Shown here in pieces: positions 1 through 5,138 of a stretch of DNA of 5,138 nucleotides. Below the pieces are notes generated by a model. The model worked only from the letters and a program-made list of their open reading frames with translations, did not search any database and was not told where the DNA came from. The position numbers and the translations under genes are program-made. The number at the start of each line of letters is the position of its first letter. Position 1 is the stretch's first letter. Source of the stretch: Acidobacteriaceae bacterium (GTDB taxonomy: Bacteria; Acidobacteriota; Terriglobia; Terriglobales; Acidobacteriaceae); contig PLKU01000293.1 of NCBI GenBank assembly GCA_003140705.1, positions 3,899-9,036 of the forward strand, in the 5' to 3' direction.

Positions 1-1286
1 TGCTTATCGAAGCGCAGCGTATAGGCGGCCCTCCCCCCAAGGCCCCGACCTTCACCAAACCACTCCGTTCTGTTTGTTCGCGCATCGATGCGCGCTACGC
101 CGCGCGCCTCAGTCCCGATCCAAATGTCTCCATTGGGCGCCCGCTGCAGGCTGTGGACCGCAAAGCCATTCAGCCCCGCCACGCTTTGGAACGTGACGCC
201 GAAGGGTCGCCGCACTCCCCGAAACAGCCCGGCCTCTGTTGCAACCAGAATGGATCCGTCTTCTCGTGGAAGAATCTCGTACACCAGGTCACTGGTAAGG
301 CCGCTTTCGGTGGAGTAGCTCTCCCATTCCCGGTACCCGCGCCACTGTACGATCCCGCGGCCAGCCAGCCCTATCCAGAGAGAGTGTTGCCGATCCTCGA
401 AGGCCGAATAAACTGTGCCGCGAAGGCCGGCGGCTCGGTTTATCTTCTGCCAACCCTGCTGGTCACCGATCAGCAGCCCATCGGAAGACGGAAGCAGAAT
501 CCTTCCGCCGCTATCGACAGCTGGCACCGCGCCCAGATCTTCTGCCGGAATGGGTGTTTCCGGTCTGATGAATTTGCCTTTCCCGGCTGGCAACTCGAAT
601 GTGCCTCCATTCCGCATTCGCAACCAGAGATTTCCGATGCCGTCCTTCTCGATACCCTGTATTTCCTTGTCTGGAAGTCCGCTTTCCTGCCCAAAAACCC
701 GTGTGCCGTCTCCATCCATCCGGCAGAGTTCGTGTCCGCAGCCGTACCACAGTAGATCGCCATCGACCAGAATCCCTGACGCGCCCGGCCCGGACGTGCC
801 CGGAGGCTGGGGAAAACTGCGCACCGAAAACTGCGCCTGGCCAGCTTGCGAAGCAAGCTCCAAAAGCCCAGCGTCCGAACCAACGAAAGTGTGCCCTTTC
901 CCATCGGATTGGATACCCTGGGCCCAATTGATCGTCGTCAATGCAATTGGGAGTTTTTCAAATCGATTGCCAACAAGACGGTAGAGTCCAAAGTTTCCAC
1001 CTGCGAGAAGAGAACCGTCCGGAGCATCGCCGAGCGCCGCGCCGGAGTTCGACGGAATCCCCTGTGCCGCCCCAAAGGCTTCAAAACGGTCCCCGTCGTA
1101 CCTGAAGATGCCGTTTTCTGTGCTCACCCAGAGGAATCCGACCCGGTCCTGGAAGATTCTCCGGACAACAAGGTTAGTCAGGCCATCTGTGACCCCAAAG
1201 CTTCGAAAACTGAAGTCCTGCGCGCACAGTGCTACCGATCCAATCGTCAAGACGGCTAACCCGACCGAAATGGCTTTGCGCAACAT
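1..1286 (-). CDS. Exported two-component-regulator-propeller sensor protein, N-terminal part (3' end outside window)
   Basis: Reading the minus strand from the ATG at 1286 gives 428 codons without a stop, running off the left edge, so the gene is partial. Residues 1-22 form a Sec signal peptide: basic MLRK, a hydrophobic stretch, then ALCA before Gln23. The rest is repeated beta-propeller blades of the ligand-binding sensor (Reg_prop) type. Clear blade motifs are FQDRVGFLWVSTENGIFRYDG-like at about 45-65, FEDRQHSLWIGLAGRGI at about 296-312 and APNGDIWIGTEARGVARID at about 383-401; weaker ones lie near 210-225 and 335-355. In this family the propeller is usually followed by a Y_Y_Y domain, a membrane helix and an output domain. 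From memory of similar acidobacterial proteins a GGDEF output is plausible, but a histidine kinase or DNA-binding output is equally possible because that part is missing. No clear Shine-Dalgarno precedes the ATG. An in-frame GTG at 1304 is an alternative start, and an in-frame TAA lies just upstream of it. The gene runs in the same direction as the downstream-reading GH105 gene but 368 bp away, so an independent promoter is likely. Confidence 0.85.
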   Translation of the reverse strand, partial: MLRKAISVGLAVLTIGSVALCAQDFSFRSFGVTDGLTNLVVRRIFQDRVGFLWVSTENGIFRYDGDRFEAFGAAQGIPSNSGAALGDAPDGSLLAGGNFGLYRLVGNRFEKLPIALTTINWAQGIQSDGKGHTFVGSDAGLLELASQAGQAQFSVRSFPQPPGTSGPGASGILVDGDLLWYGCGHELCRMDGDGTRVFGQESGLPDKEIQGIEKDGIGNLWLRMRNGGTFELPAGKGKFIRPETPIPAEDLGAVPAVDSGGRILLPSSDGLLIGDQQGWQKINRAAGLRGTVYSAFEDRQHSLWIGLAGRGIVQWRGYREWESYSTESGLTSDLVYEILPREDGSILVATEAGLFRGVRRPFGVTFQSVAGLNGFAVHSLQRAPNGDIWIGTEARGVARIDARTNRTEWFGEGRGLGGRAAYTLRFDK

Positions 1287-1349
1287 TAAGACTACAATCG
1301 GCACTTTCGACCCAATTCTTTAAGAAGCAACCTGAATACCCTTTCGTTC

Positions 1350-1361
1350 GTGACCTGTCAC
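1350..1361. repeat. Short inverted repeat GTGAC-CT-GTCAC upstream of the sensor gene
   Basis: Perfect 5 bp arms are separated by two bases, centred about 70 bases upstream of the sensor ATG. The symmetry and position would fit an operator for a dimeric regulator. A palindrome this short can occur by chance, and no regulator is identified. Confidence 0.3.
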
Positions 1362-1525
1362 TTCTTGGCAGGATGTCAGTCGTCGGCTTTGCCCACACGA
1401 TTCTGCCGTTCGCCAATCGCAAGTCTAACCACGATGACTTTCCACAACTGGCGCAGAGCGAAAGGGAGCACGAAGAATTCTCCGCACCCTCAATACTACT
1501 AAGATTTGAGAACCTGACTTTGCTC

Positions 1526-1540
1526 ATTCCGGCTCGGAAT
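1526..1540. repeat. Inverted repeat ATTCCG-GCT-CGGAAT
   Basis: Perfect 6 bp arms flank a 3-base centre, 115 bases past the stop of the GH105-VOC gene. It could form a small hairpin in either transcript. It is not followed by a T run on either strand, so it is not a standard intrinsic terminator. It could stabilise an mRNA end or be a chance palindrome. Confidence 0.35.
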
Positions 1541-1654
1541 CAGACAGACTGGAGGTTGATCGAGGATTCTGGTTTTACAATTGACGGCCAAATCCGCCAC
1601 CCACCTGAACCCCGGGTCCATTCACCAAATCAGGACTCATTCAGAGAACCGGCG

Positions 1655-3742
1655 CTATTCGCGAGTGGGAGGGGGCGCGCTCGAAGACGGAACCGGCTTG
1701 CCATCCACCGTGTTTGCTTCCATCAGCTCCACGCGAGTCCCATCTGGATCGTAGAGGTTGGCCTGGCGCTTGCCGTTTTTGCCCACATGCATCTCTATTG
1801 GTTTGCCGTAAGTTTTGTATGAGGGTCGACCCTCAAGGTCGGCAATTGACTTCTTGACATCCGGGACGAGAAGCGAAAGGTGATTCCTGCCTCCATAAGT
1901 TGTGGGCAGTTTGCTGTAAAGCATCAACTCGATGTAGTCGCTGCCGTCAGGCACCTGCATATTGATCCAACTCAGCTCCTTTGGGTCGCTTGCACCACGC
2001 CAGGTCTCGTTGAAGCCAAGAATGTCGTGGTAGAAGGCGATCGACTTCTCGCTATTCCCTACCAGGAATCCAGCATGATAAATACTGGTCGCGATCCGTG
2101 TCGCTGGCAAGAACTTACCGGCAGCCTGCGCTTCCATTCCCGTTGGCAAGCTTTGGACAAATTCAATGAGAGTGCCGTCGGGGTCCTTGATCTCGAACGC
2201 GTAATCCCCCGCTCGCGTCTTGGCGCCATTGCCCGGCTTCAGATCGAGACCCTTGTTCCGGAGGTAGGAGCGCATCTGCTCAACGTCGTCGACCGTGAAA
2301 CAAACATGGCTCAGCATGTTCGGCGCCGCTGTTGGAGCTTCATTGAACAGCTCAACGTGTTGATGATCGTTGATCTTCACGAATGCGATTTTTGGTTCTT
2401 CGCTTCCCTGCTTCTTAATCTCAAAATACTCATCAAATCCGAGCAGATCGTGCCAGAATTCCATCGCTTTTGGCAAATCGGAGACAAAATACCCCACATG
2501 CGAGATGCCTGTAATGCGCGGCCGCTTTGGACCGGCGCCATTCGCCATCGCGTCAAGCTCCGAGGCCGCAAGCAGAAATCCGCCGACTCCATACACATAG
2601 CTTGCTGAGGGCTTGAACTTCCCCGGCTGTCCATCAATGGGCTGGATTGACCCCAGACGTCCATCGGCATATACGTGCGCAAGCATTCCGGCCCATGCCC
2701 GTTCTACGACTGGCTCAAAACGGGCACGGTCCAGAATTCCGTGGTTGATGCCCCATGCCAGCGAATACGTGAAAAACGCTGACCCTGAAACCTCGGGAAG
2801 ATCGTAGGCACTCGGATCCAGTAACCCGCTGCGCCACAACCCGTCCTTTCCCTGGATTGAAGCGATGTGATCAGCCATCTCCTTATATTGCGCAATGTAC
2901 TTTCCGCGGCTCGGATAATCCTTCGGCATCACTTCAAGCACCTTTGCCAGCGCGCCCATCACCCATCCATTCCCTCGCGCCCAAAACAGCTTCTCACCGT
3001 TTTCCTGTTTTTGCGTGAAGTACCTGCTGTCACGAAAATACAGGTGCTCCGCCGGATCATAAAGACTCGCCGAGGTCTCCCACCACTCGCGGTCCATCGT
3101 GTCCAAATAACGCCGGTCGCCGGTAGCGCTAGACATCCTGGCCAGCACTGGTGGCGCCATGAACAGCGCGTCGCACCACCACCACACTAGCTTGGAGGGA
3201 TCATCCGGTCGAGCAACCAACTTGTCCAGATCGGCCCTGGTGTCCGCCATTCTCAAGGGATCGCGCACCTCCAAATAAAGATCCATGTAAGCCTGCCCAA
3301 GAGCCATATCGTCGGCATGAGGGAACCTGTCATTGAGCAGCTTCCAGTCGAAGTGCTGCGCCATCTTCACCATCGCATCGTGATAGCGCGGATCTCCTGT
3401 TGTCTTCGACGCCGCGAGCATGCCGTCATATAAAGCTGCGTAGGTCCACTGCTGATTGAACGTATTCTCGGTCCGGGCAAGCTCCCAATCGGCCACCTTG
3501 CGCGTCACTTTGCTGATATCAGCATGCGTCAGTGCGGAGGACAAATCCGTAGCCAGCGGGCCCGGATCATCCGGTGAGTCCCCCGAAGTGGCCCTATCGA
3601 CTGAAGTTGGTGTTGCTGCCGGCGCCAAGTCAGGCGCCTTAGGTTGAGCGACTTGCGCGCGTGTACTCAGCCCGGCAAATCCTGCCATCAGAGCTAATAT
3701 CATCCCAACCCGTTTTATCATTTCTCTAACCCTTCGAGTCAT
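1655..3742 (-). CDS. Secreted GH105/GH88-type unsaturated glycuronyl hydrolase fused to two C-terminal VOC domains
   Basis: The 695-residue product starts with a Sec signal peptide (basic MTRRVREMIKR, then a hydrophobic run to about 25, with likely cleavage after Ala29). A Pro/Ala/Thr/Asp-rich linker follows to about 70. Residues about 75-397 are a YteR/GH105-like alpha-barrel, whose family hydrates and removes 4,5-unsaturated uronyl residues from lyase-cut oligosaccharides. Hallmarks are HADDMALGQAYMDLY (141-155), WWWCDALFMAPP (187-198) with likely catalytic Asp191, FWARGNGW (253-260), PEVSGSAFF (316-324) and a typical YGVGGFLLAASE end (384-395). After about 12 linker residues come two VOC modules, about 408-531 and 550-677. 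Candidate metal ligands are His415, Glu464, His479, Glu527 and His556, Glu605, His621, Glu672. The tail is Pro/Ser-rich. GH105 proteins are usually around 350-400 residues, so the extra mass is the VOC pair, which resembles stand-alone secreted tandem-VOC proteins I recall from Acidobacteria. Coordinates give the longest frame. Met8 (base 3721) has a better ribosome site and may be the true start. The exact substrate, and whether the VOC part is catalytic, are unknown. Confidence 0.93.
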   Translation of the reverse strand: MTRRVREMIKRVGMILALMAGFAGLSTRAQVAQPKAPDLAPAATPTSVDRATSGDSPDDPGPLATDLSSALTHADISKVTRKVADWELARTENTFNQQWTYAALYDGMLAASKTTGDPRYHDAMVKMAQHFDWKLLNDRFPHADDMALGQAYMDLYLEVRDPLRMADTRADLDKLVARPDDPSKLVWWWCDALFMAPPVLARMSSATGDRRYLDTMDREWWETSASLYDPAEHLYFRDSRYFTQKQENGEKLFWARGNGWVMGALAKVLEVMPKDYPSRGKYIAQYKEMADHIASIQGKDGLWRSGLLDPSAYDLPEVSGSAFFTYSLAWGINHGILDRARFEPVVERAWAGMLAHVYADGRLGSIQPIDGQPGKFKPSASYVYGVGGFLLAASELDAMANGAGPKRPRITGISHVGYFVSDLPKAMEFWHDLLGFDEYFEIKKQGSEEPKIAFVKINDHQHVELFNEAPTAAPNMLSHVCFTVDDVEQMRSYLRNKGLDLKPGNGAKTRAGDYAFEIKDPDGTLIEFVQSLPTGMEAQAAGKFLPATRIATSIYHAGFLVGNSEKSIAFYHDILGFNETWRGASDPKELSWINMQVPDGSDYIELMLYSKLPTTYGGRNHLSLLVPDVKKSIADLEGRPSYKTYGKPIEMHVGKNGKRQANLYDPDGTRVELMEANTVDGKPVPSSSAPPPTRE
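3730..3735 (-). promoter_or_regulatory. Shine-Dalgarno-like GAAGGG favouring the internal Met8 start of the GH105-VOC gene
   Basis: On the minus strand GAAGGG lies 8 bases before the ATG at 3721 (codon 8 of the longest frame). The outer ATG at 3742 is preceded only by an A-rich stretch without a purine GG core. Starting at 3721 gives MIKRVGMILALMAG, a compact and normal signal peptide. The site therefore argues for a start 21 bases downstream of the longest frame. Confidence 0.5.
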
Positions 3743-3920
3743 CAGTTTTTTCGAATATTCATCCGTCCCGGTCGTTGCTCAGATCCGCGGCCTTCATCGA
3801 TTCAGAAGCCATAGGAACAGAAGCGCAATAATACATCAGCTTGAAGTGCGCCCGCTATCGCGGCTGGCCCTTAGTGTGCCGTTTCAGCATGAAAATCTTC
3901 AGCGCCCTTGACAACGAGTT

Positions 3921-3966
3921 AACGTGATCTGGCAAACGCGAAGGCTCACCGGTTGTTGATCACGTT
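3921..3966. repeat. Widely spaced perfect inverted repeat AACGTGATC / GATCACGTT
   Basis: The 9-base arm at 3921-3929 recurs as its exact reverse complement at 3958-3966, with 28 bases between. Next to the first arm is GGCAAACG (3931-3938), and overlapping the second is CGTTTGGC (3963-3970), which adds a 6-base CAAACG/CGTTTG symmetry. Two oppositely oriented copies of one motif midway between divergent genes is a layout expected of operators for a shared regulator. No family consensus is assigned. Confidence 0.45.
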
Positions 3967-3977
3967 TGGCACAACAA
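3953..3977. repeat. Inverted repeat TTGTTG / CAACAA
   Basis: Six-base arms (3953-3958 and 3972-3977) flank 13 bases that include GATCACGTTTGG. It overlaps the right arm of the larger inverted repeat. It could be a binding site for a dimeric regulator or a weak hairpin; on its own it is not strong evidence. Confidence 0.3.
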
Positions 3978-3992
3978 TGTGCGACGCTTGAC

Positions 3993-4005
3993 CTCAACGT
4001 TTGAG
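3993..4005. repeat. Inverted repeat CTCAA-CGT-TTGAG
   Basis: Perfect 5 bp arms surround a CGT centre. It directly abuts the candidate -35 box TTGACC (3988-3993) on the plus strand. That position would suit an operator controlling the lyase promoter, but both the promoter and the operator are unproven. Confidence 0.35.
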
Positions 4006-4235
4006 TAGCTCTATTTGTATTGCGGGAACTGGATTTGGTCCATTTCCAGGCGACTGCTGAGCGGCGCTTATCACCGTGCAGCCGTACAAGCCAATAGGCC
4101 CGAGAGGCCCCGATGAGGTGACAAACGGTGAGTCACTTGCAAGCATTCATCTTGGAGGTCTAAGGTTGTTCGGTTTCGGAATGGGCTATCTGCACCACGC
4201 ATGAAAAACAGTTCAGCAAGATCCTAAAAAACTTT

Positions 4236-4244
4236 GGACGAGGA
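4236..4244 (+). promoter_or_regulatory. Purine-rich ribosome binding site of the lyase gene
   Basis: GGACGAGGA lies just before the ATG at 4247. The GGA at 4236-4238 is 8 bases from the ATG, a normal spacing; the nearer AGGA would be too close. It supports the ATG at 4247, the first ATG in frame after the TGA at 4202-4204. Confidence 0.55.
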
Positions 4245-4246
4245 AT

Positions 4247-5138
4247 ATGCACCCCACAAACGCACTTGATCGCAGAACTTTCTTGAAGTCGGCAGCGGCA
4301 ACCGGCTGCGCCACGGCTTCCGCTCTGGCCTTTGGTCTGCCACGCTCCTTGCCTCGCTCCGATGCGTTTCAACTCGTTGCTGAGACGGATCGCGACCGAA
4401 TACTAGCCGCGGCGAAGTTCTACCTCTCACAGGCGCCCTTGACGATTACCGCATTCCCAACAAAGCGCAGCGCAGGTGGGCTCCATGATTTCTACTCCCA
4501 GGCTGACTATTTCTGGCCAAATCCCGATAACCCCGACGGCCCTTACATTAACCGCGACGGGCAAAGCAATCCAGACAACTTCAACGAGCATCGCAAAGTC
4601 ATGGTTGCCCTCTCAATTCAGATGCCGGCCCTGACCGCAGCCTGGGTCCTCACAGGAGACAAGCGATTTGCCGAGCGCGCTGGCGATCATCTGCGCGCGT
4701 GGTTTGTCACCGCTGATACGCGCATGAACCCCAATTTGATGTATGCACAGGCGGTTCAAGGGGTCTCTACTGGCCGTTCCATCGGCATCATCGACACACT
4801 CCACCTGGTTGAAGTGGCCCGGGCTGCAAGCCATTTGATGCCCCGAATGCTGAATGCCCTGGACGCCGCCGCGGTGAACGCCTGGTTCACCAGTTATCTC
4901 GATTGGTTATCCAACAGCGATCGGGGAAAGGTAGAGCGCGACACAACAAACAACCACGCCATGTGCTGGGCCCTCCAGGCCGCAGAATTTGCCCGCCTCG
5001 TCGCGGACCAGTCGACTCGCAACGAAGTGTATCGGCGCTATCGCGAGACTCTCCTTCCCAATCAATTGGCGCTCGATGGGTCTTTCCCAAGAGAACTGGC
5101 GCGGACCAAGCCGTACAGCTACTCGATCTTCAACTTCG
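4247..5138 (+). CDS. Tat-exported alginate lyase family polysaccharide lyase, N-terminal part (3' end outside window)
   Basis: The frame is open for 297 codons from the ATG at 4247 and runs off the right edge. Residues 8-14, DRRTFLK, are a twin-arginine export motif, followed by an Ala-rich hydrophobic stretch and a Pro-rich exit near 33-40, so the protein should be exported folded. From about residue 55 it matches the alginate lyase domain family (PF05426-like, alpha-barrel). NFNEHRK (111-117) is followed by helices with WVLTGDKRFAERA and a conserved AQAVQGVSTGRSIGIIDT stretch. TTNNHAMCW (233-241) carries the conserved Asn-Asn-His with candidate catalytic His237, and FPRELARTKPYSYSIFN (280-296) carries candidate catalytic Tyr292 or Tyr290. 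Such enzymes cut uronic-acid polymers by beta-elimination. Members act on alginate or, in the PL38-like branch, on glucuronan, so the name does not fix the substrate. Full-length relatives are about 380-420 residues, so roughly a quarter is missing. The divergent GH105 gene would process its unsaturated products. Cys21 sits in a poor lipobox, so a lipoprotein is unlikely. Confidence 0.9.
   Translation, partial: MHPTNALDRRTFLKSAAATGCATASALAFGLPRSLPRSDAFQLVAETDRDRILAAAKFYLSQAPLTITAFPTKRSAGGLHDFYSQADYFWPNPDNPDGPYINRDGQSNPDNFNEHRKVMVALSIQMPALTAAWVLTGDKRFAERAGDHLRAWFVTADTRMNPNLMYAQAVQGVSTGRSIGIIDTLHLVEVARAASHLMPRMLNALDAAAVNAWFTSYLDWLSNSDRGKVERDTTNNHAMCWALQAAEFARLVADQSTRNEVYRRYRETLLPNQLALDGSFPRELARTKPYSYSIFNF

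Larger units (their letters stand above)
1287..1654. other. Intergenic region between the GH105-VOC gene and the sensor gene
   Basis: This stretch of 368 bases lies after the TAG stop of the hydrolase fusion and before the ATG of the sensor, both on the minus strand. Open frames cross it on both strands, but none shows a recognisable domain or a good ribosome binding site. It presumably holds the sensor gene's promoter and the end of the upstream transcript. I found no GC-rich hairpin followed by a T run, so no intrinsic terminator can be called. Two short inverted repeats are listed separately. No strong -35/-10 pair could be picked out by eye. Confidence 0.6.
3743..4246. other. Divergent intergenic regulatory region between the GH105-VOC gene and the lyase gene
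   Basis: About 500 bases separate two divergently read genes, and no recognisable protein gene lies in them. Both promoters must lie here or be shared. Candidate elements seen by eye are weak. On the plus strand there is TTGCAA (4138-4143) with TAAGGT 17 bases on (4161-4166), TTGACC (3988-3993) with TATTTG 18 bases on (4012-4017), and a consensus TTGACA at 3908-3913 without a good -10 partner. On the minus strand there is a TATTAT box (3828-3833) with no good -35, and TTGTCA (3909-3914) with a poor -10. Inverted repeats cluster at about 3920-4005, roughly midway. A strong GGAGGT ribosome-site-like motif at 4154-4159 precedes a very short frame that ends before the lyase start. Confidence 0.6.

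Noticed and set aside
153..984. Overlapping plus- and minus-strand frames in the first kilobase
   Set aside because: The minus-strand frame from 1286 is open throughout and shows clear propeller blades with a signal peptide. The other frames are Arg/Pro/Ser-rich shadows without domains.
1174..1527. Minus-strand frame of 117 codons (starting MSKVRFSNLSS) covering the intergenic gap
   Set aside because: It overlaps the start of the propeller gene in another frame, has no recognised domain beyond a stray Cys-x-x-Cys, and lacks a good ribosome site. A decayed small gene cannot be excluded but is not supported.
1526..1540. Hairpin as an intrinsic terminator of the GH105-VOC gene
   Set aside because: The stem is only 6 bp and no T run follows on the minus strand, so it is kept only as an inverted repeat.
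1229..1822. Plus-strand frame of 197 codons spanning the gap and the end of the GH105-VOC gene
   Set aside because: It overlaps two well-supported minus-strand genes at both ends, has no domain and no convincing ribosome site.
1880..2608. Open plus-strand frame of 242 codons inside the GH105-VOC gene
   Set aside because: It lies wholly antisense to the VOC and GH105 coding sequence, shows no domain, and has low-complexity, unnatural composition. It is a shadow of the real gene.
3889..3927. Twelve-residue plus-strand frame starting MKIFSALDN
   Set aside because: It has no ribosome site and a length expected by chance in an intergenic region.
3966..3982. Sigma-54-like TTGGCAC...TGC element
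   Set aside because: The GG and GC dinucleotides are 11 bases apart instead of the required 10, and the TTGC part is altered. No activator gene is seen.
4307..4312. Possible lipobox around Cys21 of the lyase
   Set aside because: The residues before the Cys (Ala-Thr-Gly) lack the usual Leu at -3, and the Cys sits in the middle of the hydrophobic part of a Tat signal.

Overview
This 5.1 kb window looks like chromosomal DNA of a soil- or plant-associated Acidobacteriota (Terriglobia-like) bacterium. That is an inference from protein families: a secreted tandem-VOC protein ending in a Pro/Ser-rich tail, a sensor with a two-component-regulator propeller, and a Tat-exported 'alginate lyase' family protein. 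Moderate-to-high GC and Acidobacteria-like sequence style agree. No marker gene in the window fixes the taxon.

Layout. (1) Positions 1-1286, minus strand: the first 428 residues of an exported beta-propeller sensor. Its C-terminal output domain lies beyond the left edge. (2) 1287-1654: a non-coding gap with two short inverted repeats and no convincing terminator. (3) 1655-3742, minus strand: the central gene, an exported 695-residue protein that joins a GH105/GH88-type unsaturated glycuronyl hydrolase to two consecutive VOC (glyoxalase/dioxygenase fold) domains. (4) 3743-4246: a roughly 500 bp divergent intergenic region with several inverted repeats, probably holding the promoters of both flanking genes. 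(5) 4247 to the right edge, plus strand: the first 297 residues of a Tat-exported polysaccharide lyase of the alginate lyase (PF05426-like) family.

How the genes may work together. A lyase that cuts uronic-acid polymers by beta-elimination leaves a 4,5-unsaturated uronyl residue at the new non-reducing end. GH105/GH88 enzymes remove exactly that residue. The divergent pair therefore reads as a small extracytoplasmic polyuronide-degradation locus (alginate, glucuronan, pectin-like or similar). The released unsaturated uronate opens to a reactive keto-aldehyde. VOC domains fused to the hydrolase could bind or transform such a product, but this is speculation. The propeller sensor beside the locus could detect its substrate or products, which is also inference.

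The most notable item is the single-chain GH105-VOC-VOC fusion, in which the key residues of all three domains appear intact. I saw no mobile element, CRISPR array, tRNA or rRNA.
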